From NCBI RefSeq assembly GCF_000376885.1, contig NZ_AQXR01000010.1:248001-312000 (forward strand): DNA of 64,000 bases, read 5' to 3'. The notes beneath the pieces are model-generated. The model saw nothing but the letters and a program-made list of their open reading frames with translations, did not search any database and was not told the origin of the DNA. A program made the position numbers and the translations under genes. Shown here piece by piece: positions 25,193 to 33,422 of this stretch. Position 1 is the stretch's first letter. Each line of letters starts with the position of its first letter. The stretch is from Alloscardovia criceti DSM 17774 (GTDB lineage Bacteria; Actinomycetota; Actinomycetes; Actinomycetales; Bifidobacteriaceae).

Positions 25193-28068
25193 TTACTCTT
25201 GCGTGATGTATCGATAGAGGGATGGTTCTACGGGGGTTTCTAGTTTAAAGCGCATGCTGACTACATGCTTGCCCGACTTTGGCTGAATTACTTCTCGCGC
25301 ACTTTTGTCCATGTAGGTGAGCTTACCGAGATAATAGAAATCTCCGCCCTCTGCATCGTTTTTTATGACAAAGAGTTCGATTCTTAAACCATTGCGACCA
25401 GACTGCATGATGGTTTCCACATCCTTAGAGGCCAATGTGCGCCCGGATTTTGAAAACCATTGCAATGTCGATTCATCGATAAAACCGTCTTCATACTTAA
25501 TCGAATCGCTAATATCATCGCTTTTATGGTACGTGATAAAAATAGGGCACGTATTCGTCTCTGAGTCGATTTTATAGCCACCAATATTGAGCGGTGGCTC
25601 ATCCTTACGGATGTTCAGAAGTTTCAGCACGTCACGCCTTGAATACTTACGTCCCAGCGTGAAAATCTCGGGATATTCTTCCTGCTTGAGCTGTCCTACC
25701 TGAAGCGCATCCATGAAAAGTTGATAAAATTCGGCATGATGTGCCAAGGATGAAACAATTGCTTCATTCAAATGGTACGCCCCAGCAGAAAAGCTTACGA
25801 GCGGTGTATCGCCAAATTGTTTGCGCTCCGCTGCTTTCAGGAAACTCAAATCCAGGACGTGTAACGCTGAAGTGAGCACCTCCTGATCTGAGGATAACCC
25901 TAGGTGCTCTAACCGACTCACCCATTGCTCTCGTGAGACGCTCCCTGCATGCCTCGAAAGCAAATCTAAAAGAACTAGTTCATGCTGGCGCTTACCATTC
26001 GCCAATTCAAAAGTAATAAATCTTAAATACTTCTTTTCTTCTGCAGTGAGCAGGATTTTCTCCCGGTCTTTATCAAATTTATTGATGACATCCGCATAAT
26101 CCTTAAACTTCTTGAAGAAAGCAAGAGGATTCATGCTGTGGTTAAGAATATAATCGCTTAACAGCGGTGTACGTCCAAGACGGTTCTTCAGGTTGACATA
26201 GTTCTCTTGCAGAAGCTTCATATCGTCTAATCGGGCTTTCGCAATCGACTCGAAGACCTTCTTCTGGGCTATTTCCTCAAAATTCACGGTCGTCAGTCCA
26301 TGAATCAGCAAAGATTTACGCACATCCCGGCGGTAATTATCCTTATTCATCGAATCATCGCCGAACAAGGCTACGGGAATGAGATAATTATTGCGGTAAT
26401 TACCGATGAAATCGATAACGCTGACATATTCCTTCGACGGATGCTTGCGCAAACCTCGGCCCAATTGCTGGATGAAAATAATGCTGGACTGCGTATTTCG
26501 AAGCATGACAACTTGGTTCACGCTTGGAATATCGATGCCTTCGTTGAAGATATCGACAGTCAGTATGTAATCAATCGTTCCATGCTCGAGACTGCGAATA
26601 GTCTGCTCACGGTAATTTTCATTATCATCACCTGTTAGGGCAACGGTTTTGAGCCCTCGATTATTCATCAGGCGCGATAATTCATGTGCCTCATCTTTTC
26701 TTGAACAAAAGATCAGTCCACGCAGCTTTTCGCCTTGGTGACCGTAATAGTCCAGTTTGTTCAGAATATGCTCGACTCTGGCCTCAGAAGTCAGCTGGTT
26801 AAAACTGGCATCCTCACCCAGTAATTGTCCGTTTACCTCAATATCAGTGACACCAAAATACATAAACGGGCAGAGCAGATTATTATCCAAAGCCTCTTGA
26901 AGTCTAATCTCGTAGGCAACGTTGTAATCGAAAAGTTCGTAAATATTGAAGCCATCCGTACGTTCCGGCGTAGCAGTCATACCCAGCATAAACTGAGGAT
27001 GGAAATAATCCATTACCTTCTGATAGGTGTGAGCACCGGCCCTATGAACCTCATCGATAAGCACATAATCAAACCACTGAGGATCAAATTTTCTGAGGTG
27101 CTCATCGCGCGAGATGGTCTGAATCATAGCAAAAACATACTTTTTATCCGAAATATCCATGCCCGGCTTATAATACAGGCATCCGCGCTATCGAAACCGA
27201 TGACCTTTTTAAAGCTCTTCATCGCATCTTTGAGAATCTGCTCACGATGCACCACATACAACATGCGCTGAGGCTTGACCTGCTTGACGTCGAAGGCAGA
27301 TAAATACGTTTTACCCGTGCCCGTGGAACTGATCACCAAAGCCTTCTGAGCGCCGCTTGTGCGCACCGCTTTAAGATTTGCCAACGCTTTGATCTGCATG
27401 GCATTAGGCGTAATTTCCGCGTCATCCGCATGGGACATATCATGCTGCGGAGAAAAAGCCTTGCGCGCGATGGAGCTACGCTGGGAAGCATATGCCTTAA
27501 TTATGGCTTCTGTAAGCGGCTCAGACATATCCCACACACGTTTGAACTCTTCATTTGTGCGATAAGTAATATCCCCATTTTCGGTGGAGGTGAGTTTAAT
27601 ATTCCACTCGTAATTTTTCTTCAACGCCGTCGCTGTCAGATTTGAACTGCCCGAAATGATGACACGCTGCTCGTTATGCTCAAACATGTAGTATTTGGCA
27701 TGGAGCTGGAGCTCCGCAGGCGACATGCGAACCTCCACATTTTTCAGCTTCAGCAGGTCATATAAGGCGAGCGGATCATTGAAATCCAGATACGGCGAAA
27801 TGATAATTTTCCCTTTCCCACCGCGGAGCGCAAGATCAAAAAGCTGAGCTTTGATAAGGTTAATTCCACTTTGCGTGACAAAGGCTACCGAAAAGTAAAA
27901 GGCCTCACATTTTCTTAATTCCTCGTCAATATCCGAAAGCACCATTCTGTTCTCGTCTGGATTATTGATAAGCACGCGTGGCGAATACGCGTTATCTGGG
28001 TGCAACCGGGAATTAATAAAGCCATACTGTAAAGACTCGAGAAGACTGTACTCAAACTCTTCTTCCAT
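25193..28068 (-). pseudogene. PLD-nuclease/SF2 helicase/DUF3427 protein gene, interrupted by a one-base frameshift
   Basis: The gene appears as two overlapping frames (28068-27124 and 27160-25193) that join into one protein of about 950 residues. Part one: a PLD-like domain (HAKYYMFEHNEQRVIISGSSNLT) and helicase motif I (SSTGTGKTYLSAFD). Part two: motif II DEVH, motif III GMTATPERTDG, motif VI QQLGRGLRKH, and a C-terminal DUF3427-like region. The break is near 27171-27175: one extra T there would restore ...CIYKPGMDIS. This is therefore a recent inactivating deletion or a sequencing error. ATG at 28068 has TGGAGAG upstream. Probably a DNA repair or defence helicase; followed by mutT. Confidence 0.85.
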
Positions 28069-28232
28069 ATCGCATACTCTCCAGCTAGACTATAAGCACA
28101 CGCAAGCGCGCCATATACATGCAGCATACCCGCATCAGATCGAATGATCCAGGCCCCTGGGCGCGTTCCTCCACCCGCCCTCACAATTCACGCACGCCAT
28201 TCCCAGCTTTCTCTCAGCTAATTACTGGAGTG

Positions 28233-28440
28233 TTGCCCAGCTTCGGGGAGTTATATATAAATCAACGCAAGGAAGAACCGCACAGGAACTCGAACGTCGT
28301 AATACTTCACAGTATTCATCGACTTTCTCGAAGTGTACAGATGCTGAGCAGGTCCTCCCCCAAGATAATTTAACCTTCTTTCTCTTCTCTTTCTCTCTCA
28401 CAAGGTTCCCCACCGATATACATCGGTGGGGAACCTTTTT
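28233..28440 (+). ncRNA. Candidate small RNA gene, copy C of a three-copy family
   Basis: Promoter TTGCCC (28233-28238), 17-base spacer, TATAAA (28256-28261); predicted RNA about 28268-28440 (about 172 nt). Conserved start GCAAGGAAGAACCGCACAGG; a variable hairpin of different sequence from copy B (GTCGTAATAC with GTATTCATCGAC); conserved CTGAGCAGG and CCTCCCCCAAGATAA; CU-rich run 28374-28399; terminator with a 16-bp stem (28402-28417 with 28422-28437) and T run. It stands between the helicase start and the thioesterase gene. The CCTCC segment is perfectly complementary to GGAGG. Confidence 0.65.
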
Positions 28441-28498
28441 GCATGTGTGTATGTGGTTAAAAAAACCGTAGAATCAGCGCAGTGACTACAATGGGACT

Positions 28499-29413
28499 AT
28501 GACTGAAAAAACTCCTCTCGAGCACATTATCGACGTGCTGACGCTCCGTGACGCTCACGAAATCAACGGCCACACCTATATTTCTGGCGATTCCATGTAC
28601 TTTCCTACCGGCCGCGTGTATGGCGGTCAGGTTATTGCACAGTCGGTTATGGCGGCAAGCCAGACCGTAGAGGACCGTCTTCCTCATTCTTTGCACGGGT
28701 ATTTCATCAGCCCGGGCGATATCCAGCAGGATGTGCTGTTTGATGTCGAAAATCTGCGCGATGGCCGTTCCTTCTCCAGCCGCCGCGTCAATGTGACGCA
28801 AGAGGAAGGCACGATTTTGACTTCCATTGCCAGTTTCCAAAAGCCTCATCAAGAAGGCGTGGATTTCGCAGACCCTATGCCGGAAGGCGTTCCGAGTCCG
28901 GAAAATTTGCGCAGTTCAAAAGAGCTTATGGCGCCGTTTGCTAAGCATTCGCCGTTTGCACATTATTACGCTCACGAGTCGCCTTTCGATATCCGCCATG
29001 TCACCACGTCTGTGCTTCTCGGCCGCGCCACGCGCAAAGACTCCACAGAAGAGACAGAGGACAGTCCAGAATCCGGCAAGCAAATGGTGTGGATGAAGGC
29101 AGATGGCTACGCCGATGTGGATCAAACCATGCAGCGCGCTCTGCTCGCACTGGGTTGCGATCAAATCATGCTGGAGCCGATTGTACGCCGCGCCGGCATT
29201 GATTTCACCACACCTGGTTTGAGCTATGCCAGCCTGGACCATTCCATGTGGTGGTATCGTAGCGTGGATATCAATAAGTGGCATCTCTATGTCCAAGAAA
29301 CCCCAACGGCTGCACATGGTCGCGGCCTGAGCTTGGCTAAGGTGTACGATCTCGAGGGAAATCTTGTGGCACAAATGGCTCAAGAGGCCATGATTCGCGT
29401 ACCGCAGTTCTAA
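28499..29413 (+). CDS. tesB: Acyl-CoA thioesterase II
   Basis: A 304-residue double hot-dog thioesterase of the TesB family that hydrolyses acyl-CoA to fatty acid and CoA in the cytosol. Typical segments are GRVYGGQVIAQSVMAA, LHGYFISPGD and, in the second domain, LGCDQIMLEP and LDHSMWWYR. Length is slightly above average because of an acidic insertion (ETEDSPESG) between the two domains. Little ribosome-site sequence precedes the ATG (only GGGAC); TAGAAT about 30 bases upstream may be the -10 box. A single-gene unit with a terminator. Confidence 0.92.
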   Translation: MTEKTPLEHIIDVLTLRDAHEINGHTYISGDSMYFPTGRVYGGQVIAQSVMAASQTVEDRLPHSLHGYFISPGDIQQDVLFDVENLRDGRSFSSRRVNVTQEEGTILTSIASFQKPHQEGVDFADPMPEGVPSPENLRSSKELMAPFAKHSPFAHYYAHESPFDIRHVTTSVLLGRATRKDSTEETEDSPESGKQMVWMKADGYADVDQTMQRALLALGCDQIMLEPIVRRAGIDFTTPGLSYASLDHSMWWYRSVDINKWHLYVQETPTAAHGRGLSLAKVYDLEGNLVAQMAQEAMIRVPQF

Positions 29414-29430
29414 ATTCTTGTCAAACTACA

Positions 29431-29480
29431 CTGTGGGCGCCTAGCGAAACAATACAACGCAGGCGCCCACAGCATTTTTA
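29431..29480 (+). terminator. Intrinsic terminator between tesB and the minus-strand operon
   Basis: Perfect 12-bp stem CTGTGGGCGCCT (29431-29442) with AGGCGCCCACAG (29461-29472), then GCATTTTTATT. It ends tesB and may also act on the converging operon. Confidence 0.8.
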
Positions 29481-29510
29481 TTGAAGCAATTCAGCCGATT
29501 AGTCAGCCAA

Positions 29511-30473
29511 TTATGCTTCCGTAGCCTTTATTTCCGTGGCATTTACATAAATCTTTTCCACCACATTGGCTAAATGCAGCACCGTGCCTTGCGAATGCGA
29601 AGGCATGTAAGCCGGGTCATCCACATCAATATCTGGATTGGCCACCACATACGCATCCACCAAGGTATCGCGCGCGACTTCATCCGTGTTCCCCGCAGAC
29701 TGACGGACCCACTCGATAAACGACTGATCATCAGGGAAAACCAGCATATTGGAGTCTTTGACAAGCGCAGCCACCTCACCGTATGTAGGATAATCGCAAT
29801 TCGCATGAGCCGCCGTTTGCTGCGCATCCAAAGCTGAAACGACCTTATCATTGCCATGCGCTGTTTGAGCCATATAATCCCACAGCGCAGTCAGGGAACG
29901 TGCTGCTACAAACGGATCTTTGCGCGGATTGGACCGCGAGTATACGTTCAGTACAAACCACGCCTCAGGATTGACCGTCACATCCTTAAAAGGCTGATTT
30001 TTCTTCCAATTATGCGTTTTATGAACCTTGGTAATAGGTTCGGTCAAAGACTGCTCTAAGCTTTGGTGTGCATGCTCGGTAATTTTCGTCCACAAATTGC
30101 GCGCATCCTTGAATCGGCGCGCATTGCCCGAGCCATCCGCAGCTGCCCGAGCAGCACGTTGCGCGAGTGTGCGCACGCTTGCAAAGGAATGCTTCACATC
30201 CTCATCTGCCGCACCGTCTGAAGCAAGAGCAAAAGCCTCAGCATCGCGCTCCTCATTAATGCGCGCATTCTCTTCGATGAGGTGGAGGATGTCCACAAAT
30301 AAATTGCGCCGATTTGTGACAAAACGGTCCGTGCCGAGCGGATACTGCTCTACCGGTTCGTAGACGTGGAAACGCTGCCACACGGCGGCGCGCTTGCCGG
30401 CAGGCACCACAGAAAGCCATAACTCAATATTCTTCGGATTTGTATCCGGCACACGAAGTTGAAAATGAGTCAT
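29511..30473 (-). CDS. Uncharacterised 320-residue protein at the end of the folate/ftsH operon
   Basis: I do not recognise a family. The protein is soluble, without signal peptide or membrane segments. It is rich in Ala, Asn and acidic residues, with a charged helical stretch near 70-150 (ENARINEERDAEAF, RTLAQRAARAAADGSG) and a Trp/Tyr-containing C-terminal half. Its ATG (30473) overlaps the last base of the stop codon of the DUF3180 gene (TAATG), so translation is probably coupled. This makes it a real gene and the last member of the operon. Confidence 0.75.
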   Translation of the reverse strand: MTHFQLRVPDTNPKNIELWLSVVPAGKRAAVWQRFHVYEPVEQYPLGTDRFVTNRRNLFVDILHLIEENARINEERDAEAFALASDGAADEDVKHSFASVRTLAQRAARAAADGSGNARRFKDARNLWTKITEHAHQSLEQSLTEPITKVHKTHNWKKNQPFKDVTVNPEAWFVLNVYSRSNPRKDPFVAARSLTALWDYMAQTAHGNDKVVSALDAQQTAAHANCDYPTYGEVAALVKDSNMLVFPDDQSFIEWVRQSAGNTDEVARDTLVDAYVVANPDIDVDDPAYMPSHSQGTVLHLANVVEKIYVNATEIKATEA

Positions 30474-30931
30474 TATTCATCCTTTTCCCCTGCTGGCGGC
30501 AGTAGGCACCAAAATTCGCTAAGTATTCCTAAACCTAAGTCTATAAAACAGGCCACGATAGCTCCAGCAAGTTCGAAGGTAATCGTAGCGAAATAAGCGA
30601 TTTCGAAATGTTGGATGGTAATAATAAAAAGCCCGAGATACCAGCCCGACAGCACAGCCGCACTTAAGCCGAGCGCCTTCGCAAAGATTAAAGTATTGAC
30701 GCTACGCTGTGGAGCCATTTTAGTGATTTTGCCCTCCACAAATCTGCGCACCTGCCACGCAGACCAGGTCACCACGGCGCCCACGGCTACAATAGAAGCG
30801 CTCAAATACCACGGAGCGCTCATCATGGCGCTAGAATGTTTCGAAGTCCATGTGGCTGCAATAATGCCGAACAAGAAACCCAGCACAGCTCCAATCACGT
30901 AATACCACCATGGCGTACGCTTCGAACTCAT
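30473..30931 (-). CDS. DUF3180 membrane protein
   Basis: A 152-residue membrane protein with four hydrophobic segments (starting YYVIGAVLGFLFGIIAATW). DUF3180 proteins are typically encoded right after folK in actinobacteria, and that is the position here. Function unknown. The ATG at 30931 was chosen because it overlaps the folBK stop as ATGA; an upstream Met (30952) would lie inside folBK. Its stop overlaps the next gene as TAATG. Confidence 0.85.
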   Translation of the reverse strand: MSSKRTPWWYYVIGAVLGFLFGIIAATWTSKHSSAMMSAPWYLSASIVAVGAVVTWSAWQVRRFVEGKITKMAPQRSVNTLIFAKALGLSAAVLSGWYLGLFIITIQHFEIAYFATITFELAGAIVACFIDLGLGILSEFWCLLPPAGEKDE

Positions 30932-31944
30932 GCGGTACCTCCCAAAATCCATTGAGCGGACTCAAGTTGTACATAATTACTGTCAGGCGCCGCCTCAGCC
31001 AGCGCGCTGACGCGACCTCCATGCGGCCCTGAGAGCTGAGCATCAGGGTTGATATCCAACCATGGCTTCAACACAAATGCACGCTGCCAAGCTCGAGGAT
31101 GCGGCAAAGTTAAGGCTGGATCCGTGCTTTCCATGCCATCAAAATCAATAATATCAATGTCGAGCGGACGCGAATCCCAGTGCACCTCGCGAGTGCGACC
31201 GTGAGCCGCTTCAATCATATGAATGGAATTCAGTAGCTGCTGGGCGTCCATCACTGTAGTCAGCTCAACCACAGCGTTCTTAAAATCTGGCACATCGCCA
31301 GCCACGCCCCACGGTTTAGTCGTATACAGGGCCGAGATGCCCGTAATTTGATTGCCCACGATAGCGTCTAAGGCCACGATAGCCGTACGCAAGGTCTGCT
31401 CCACATCGCCAATATTTCCGCCTAATGCGAGCACAGCTGTGTGAATGTGCGGCTGAGCGCTATCTGCGGATTGCACGGATTGTTCAGAGTGTGCGGACGG
31501 TGCAGAAGAGTCCTCGTTGAGACTTTCTTCACGCATACGGGCCGTATGCAAAGACGCCTTGGAAACTGCAGGATTTTCCTCAAAGTCTTTTTGGTTGCGC
31601 TCTACAGTAACGCTCACATCACCAAATTCTTGCTCAATCGGAGCCTGAGGCTTATGCACAGTAACAATCGTTTTCTTCACACGCCACGACAGTAAAATGC
31701 TGTCTGCAATGCGCTGTGCCAAATGTTCAATTAAATCGCTGTGTTCGCCTTCGATCACCGAAACGATACGGTCTGCGATTTGCGCGTAGCTGACGGTATC
31801 TGCGAGATCATCACTGCGTGAGGCATCGGACAAATCCAGATACATGACGGCATCCACCACGAATTTTTGTGGCTGCGCGTGCTCGAAATCTAAAACTCCA
31901 TGAGTACCGTAGGCACTGACGCCTGTAAGAGTTATGTAATCCAT
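30928..31944 (-). CDS. folBK: Bifunctional dihydroneopterin aldolase / HPPK
   Basis: A 338-residue fusion of two consecutive folate enzymes. Residues about 1-120 are FolB (start LTGVSAYGTHGVLDFE, HKPQAPI), which cleaves dihydroneopterin to 6-hydroxymethyl-dihydropterin. About 45 linker residues follow, rich in Ser, Glu and Ala, and then FolK (LALGGNIGD, ALYTTKPWG, SRPLDIDIIDFD), which pyrophosphorylates that product for FolP. The start overlaps the folP stop (TAATG) and the stop overlaps the DUF3180 start (ATGA). Confidence 0.95.
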   Translation of the reverse strand: MDYITLTGVSAYGTHGVLDFEHAQPQKFVVDAVMYLDLSDASRSDDLADTVSYAQIADRIVSVIEGEHSDLIEHLAQRIADSILLSWRVKKTIVTVHKPQAPIEQEFGDVSVTVERNQKDFEENPAVSKASLHTARMREESLNEDSSAPSAHSEQSVQSADSAQPHIHTAVLALGGNIGDVEQTLRTAIVALDAIVGNQITGISALYTTKPWGVAGDVPDFKNAVVELTTVMDAQQLLNSIHMIEAAHGRTREVHWDSRPLDIDIIDFDGMESTDPALTLPHPRAWQRAFVLKPWLDINPDAQLSGPHGGRVSALAEAAPDSNYVQLESAQWILGGTA

Positions 31945-32822
31945 TAATTGCTACCCTGCTCTCCGGCATATGTCTCAGATACGGCTTGAACGGCGAAACG
32001 ATTAGGCGCCACATTATGCACACGCACAGCCCATGCGCCGCGTTCTGCAGCCAAAACGGTGAGGGCGGCGGTCATATCGTCGCGCGCTTCCTCGCTGTCT
32101 TGCGCACCTGCGCGAGCGACCATAGCCGCCACAAATCGTTTGCGTGAGGCACCGATAAGCACCGGATAGCCCATGTCTGAAAAGTGCTGAGTTGCCATGA
32201 TTAACGGCAAATTATGCTCGATGGTCGGCTTTGAAAAACCTAAACCCGGATCGATAATAATGCGTTCTCGAGGCACACCTAATGCTTGAACGGCTTCTAC
32301 CTGCGCCTGCAGCTCCGCGTATGTGTCTGCCACGACGCCGTGCTCGTAGAAGGTGGTATCTGCTTCACTACTTTTGCCAAGCCACGTACGCCAGTGTTGC
32401 ACGATGTACAGGCAATCGCTTTTCGCCACCACGCGTGCGATATTGTCATCCAATTTTCCGCCTGAAACATCGTTGATAATATGCGCTCCCGCATCCAAGG
32501 CCGCCTGAGCCACCGCAGAGCGTGTGGTATCAATGCTCAACGCCACATCCGGATAAGCACGGCTGAGCGATTCCACAGCGCGCACAATGCGCTCTTTTTC
32601 CACCTCTTCCGGCACACGCACAGCACCGGGCCGAGTGGATTCTGCACCAATATCGATGATATCCGCGCCATCACGAATCATACTTTCCGCATGATCCACC
32701 GCTTTATCAGGATTTAAATACCGTCCACCATCCGAAAATGAGTCTTCCGTGATATTGAGCACCCCCATCACGAGCGTTCTATTGCTCTGTAGTAAGTTTG
32801 TCAATATCTCCTGGCGACTCAT
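31944..32822 (-). CDS. folP: Dihydropteroate synthase
   Basis: A 292-residue TIM-barrel enzyme that joins hydroxymethyl-dihydropterin pyrophosphate with p-aminobenzoate; the target of sulfonamides. Visible motifs: MGVLNITEDSFSDGG, DIIDIGAESTRPG, INDVSGG, IIDPGLGFSKP, LIGASRKRF, RVHNV. The usual residues are present. It follows folE by 24 bases, and the ATG has GAGAGGAAG upstream. Confidence 0.96.
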   Translation of the reverse strand: MSRQEILTNLLQSNRTLVMGVLNITEDSFSDGGRYLNPDKAVDHAESMIRDGADIIDIGAESTRPGAVRVPEEVEKERIVRAVESLSRAYPDVALSIDTTRSAVAQAALDAGAHIINDVSGGKLDDNIARVVAKSDCLYIVQHWRTWLGKSSEADTTFYEHGVVADTYAELQAQVEAVQALGVPRERIIIDPGLGFSKPTIEHNLPLIMATQHFSDMGYPVLIGASRKRFVAAMVARAGAQDSEEARDDMTAALTVLAAERGAWAVRVHNVAPNRFAVQAVSETYAGEQGSN

Positions 32823-32846
32823 TTTCTTCCTCTCGTTCTGTGAAAT

Positions 32847-33422
32847 TTAGCGCTGCTGCAAAATCAATTGCATAGCTTCTGCGCGCGTAGCAGGATCGCG
32901 CATCTCGCCTCGGACAGCCGATGTCAGCGTGCGCGCCTGTGATTTCTTAATGCCGCGCATAGACATGCACAAATGCTCGCAATCGGTGACCACTATTACA
33001 CCCTTTGCATGCACTTGACTGACCAAAGCATCCGCAATTTGCTGCGTGAGCCTTTCCTGCACTTGTGGGCGGCGAGCATAAACTTCCACCAGGCGTGCCA
33101 ACTTCGACAAGCCCACGACCTGATTTTTATTTGGAATATACCCAATATGCGCAACCCCATGGAACGGCAAAAGATGGTGTTCGCAAACGGAGTACAGCTC
33201 GATATCGCGCACAAGCACCATTTCTTCCGTATCCACAGTGAATCGCCTTGCAAGCACCTCACCCGGCTCCTGCTGGAGACCCGCAAAGATTTCACGACTT
33301 GCGCGTGCTATGCGATCCGGCGTGTCCAACAAGCCTTCGCGGTCCGGATCTTCACCAATGGATTCTAAGAAGAGGCGTACGGCCTTGCGTACGCCTTCTT
33401 CATTGTATTCGCCTTTAGTCAT
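32847..33422 (-). CDS. folE: GTP cyclohydrolase I
   Basis: A 191-residue enzyme for the first folate step, GTP to dihydroneopterin triphosphate. Zinc ligands are visible in [11 protein letters not shown] and CEHLCM; other family segments are [17 protein letters not shown] and RPQVQERLT. The ATG at 33422 was chosen because [15 protein letters not shown] is the family start; the frame stays open upstream only because it overlaps ftsH. It overlaps the end of ftsH by 8 bases. Confidence 0.96.
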   Translation of the reverse strand: MTKGEYNEEGVRKAVRLFLESIGEDPDREGLLDTPDRIARASREIFAGLQQEPGEVLARRFTVDTEEMVLVRDIELYSVCEHHLLPFHGVAHIGYIPNKNQVVGLSKLARLVEVYARRPQVQERLTQQIADALVSQVHAKGVIVVTDCEHLCMSMRGIKKSQARTLTSAVRGEMRDPATRAEAMQLILQQR

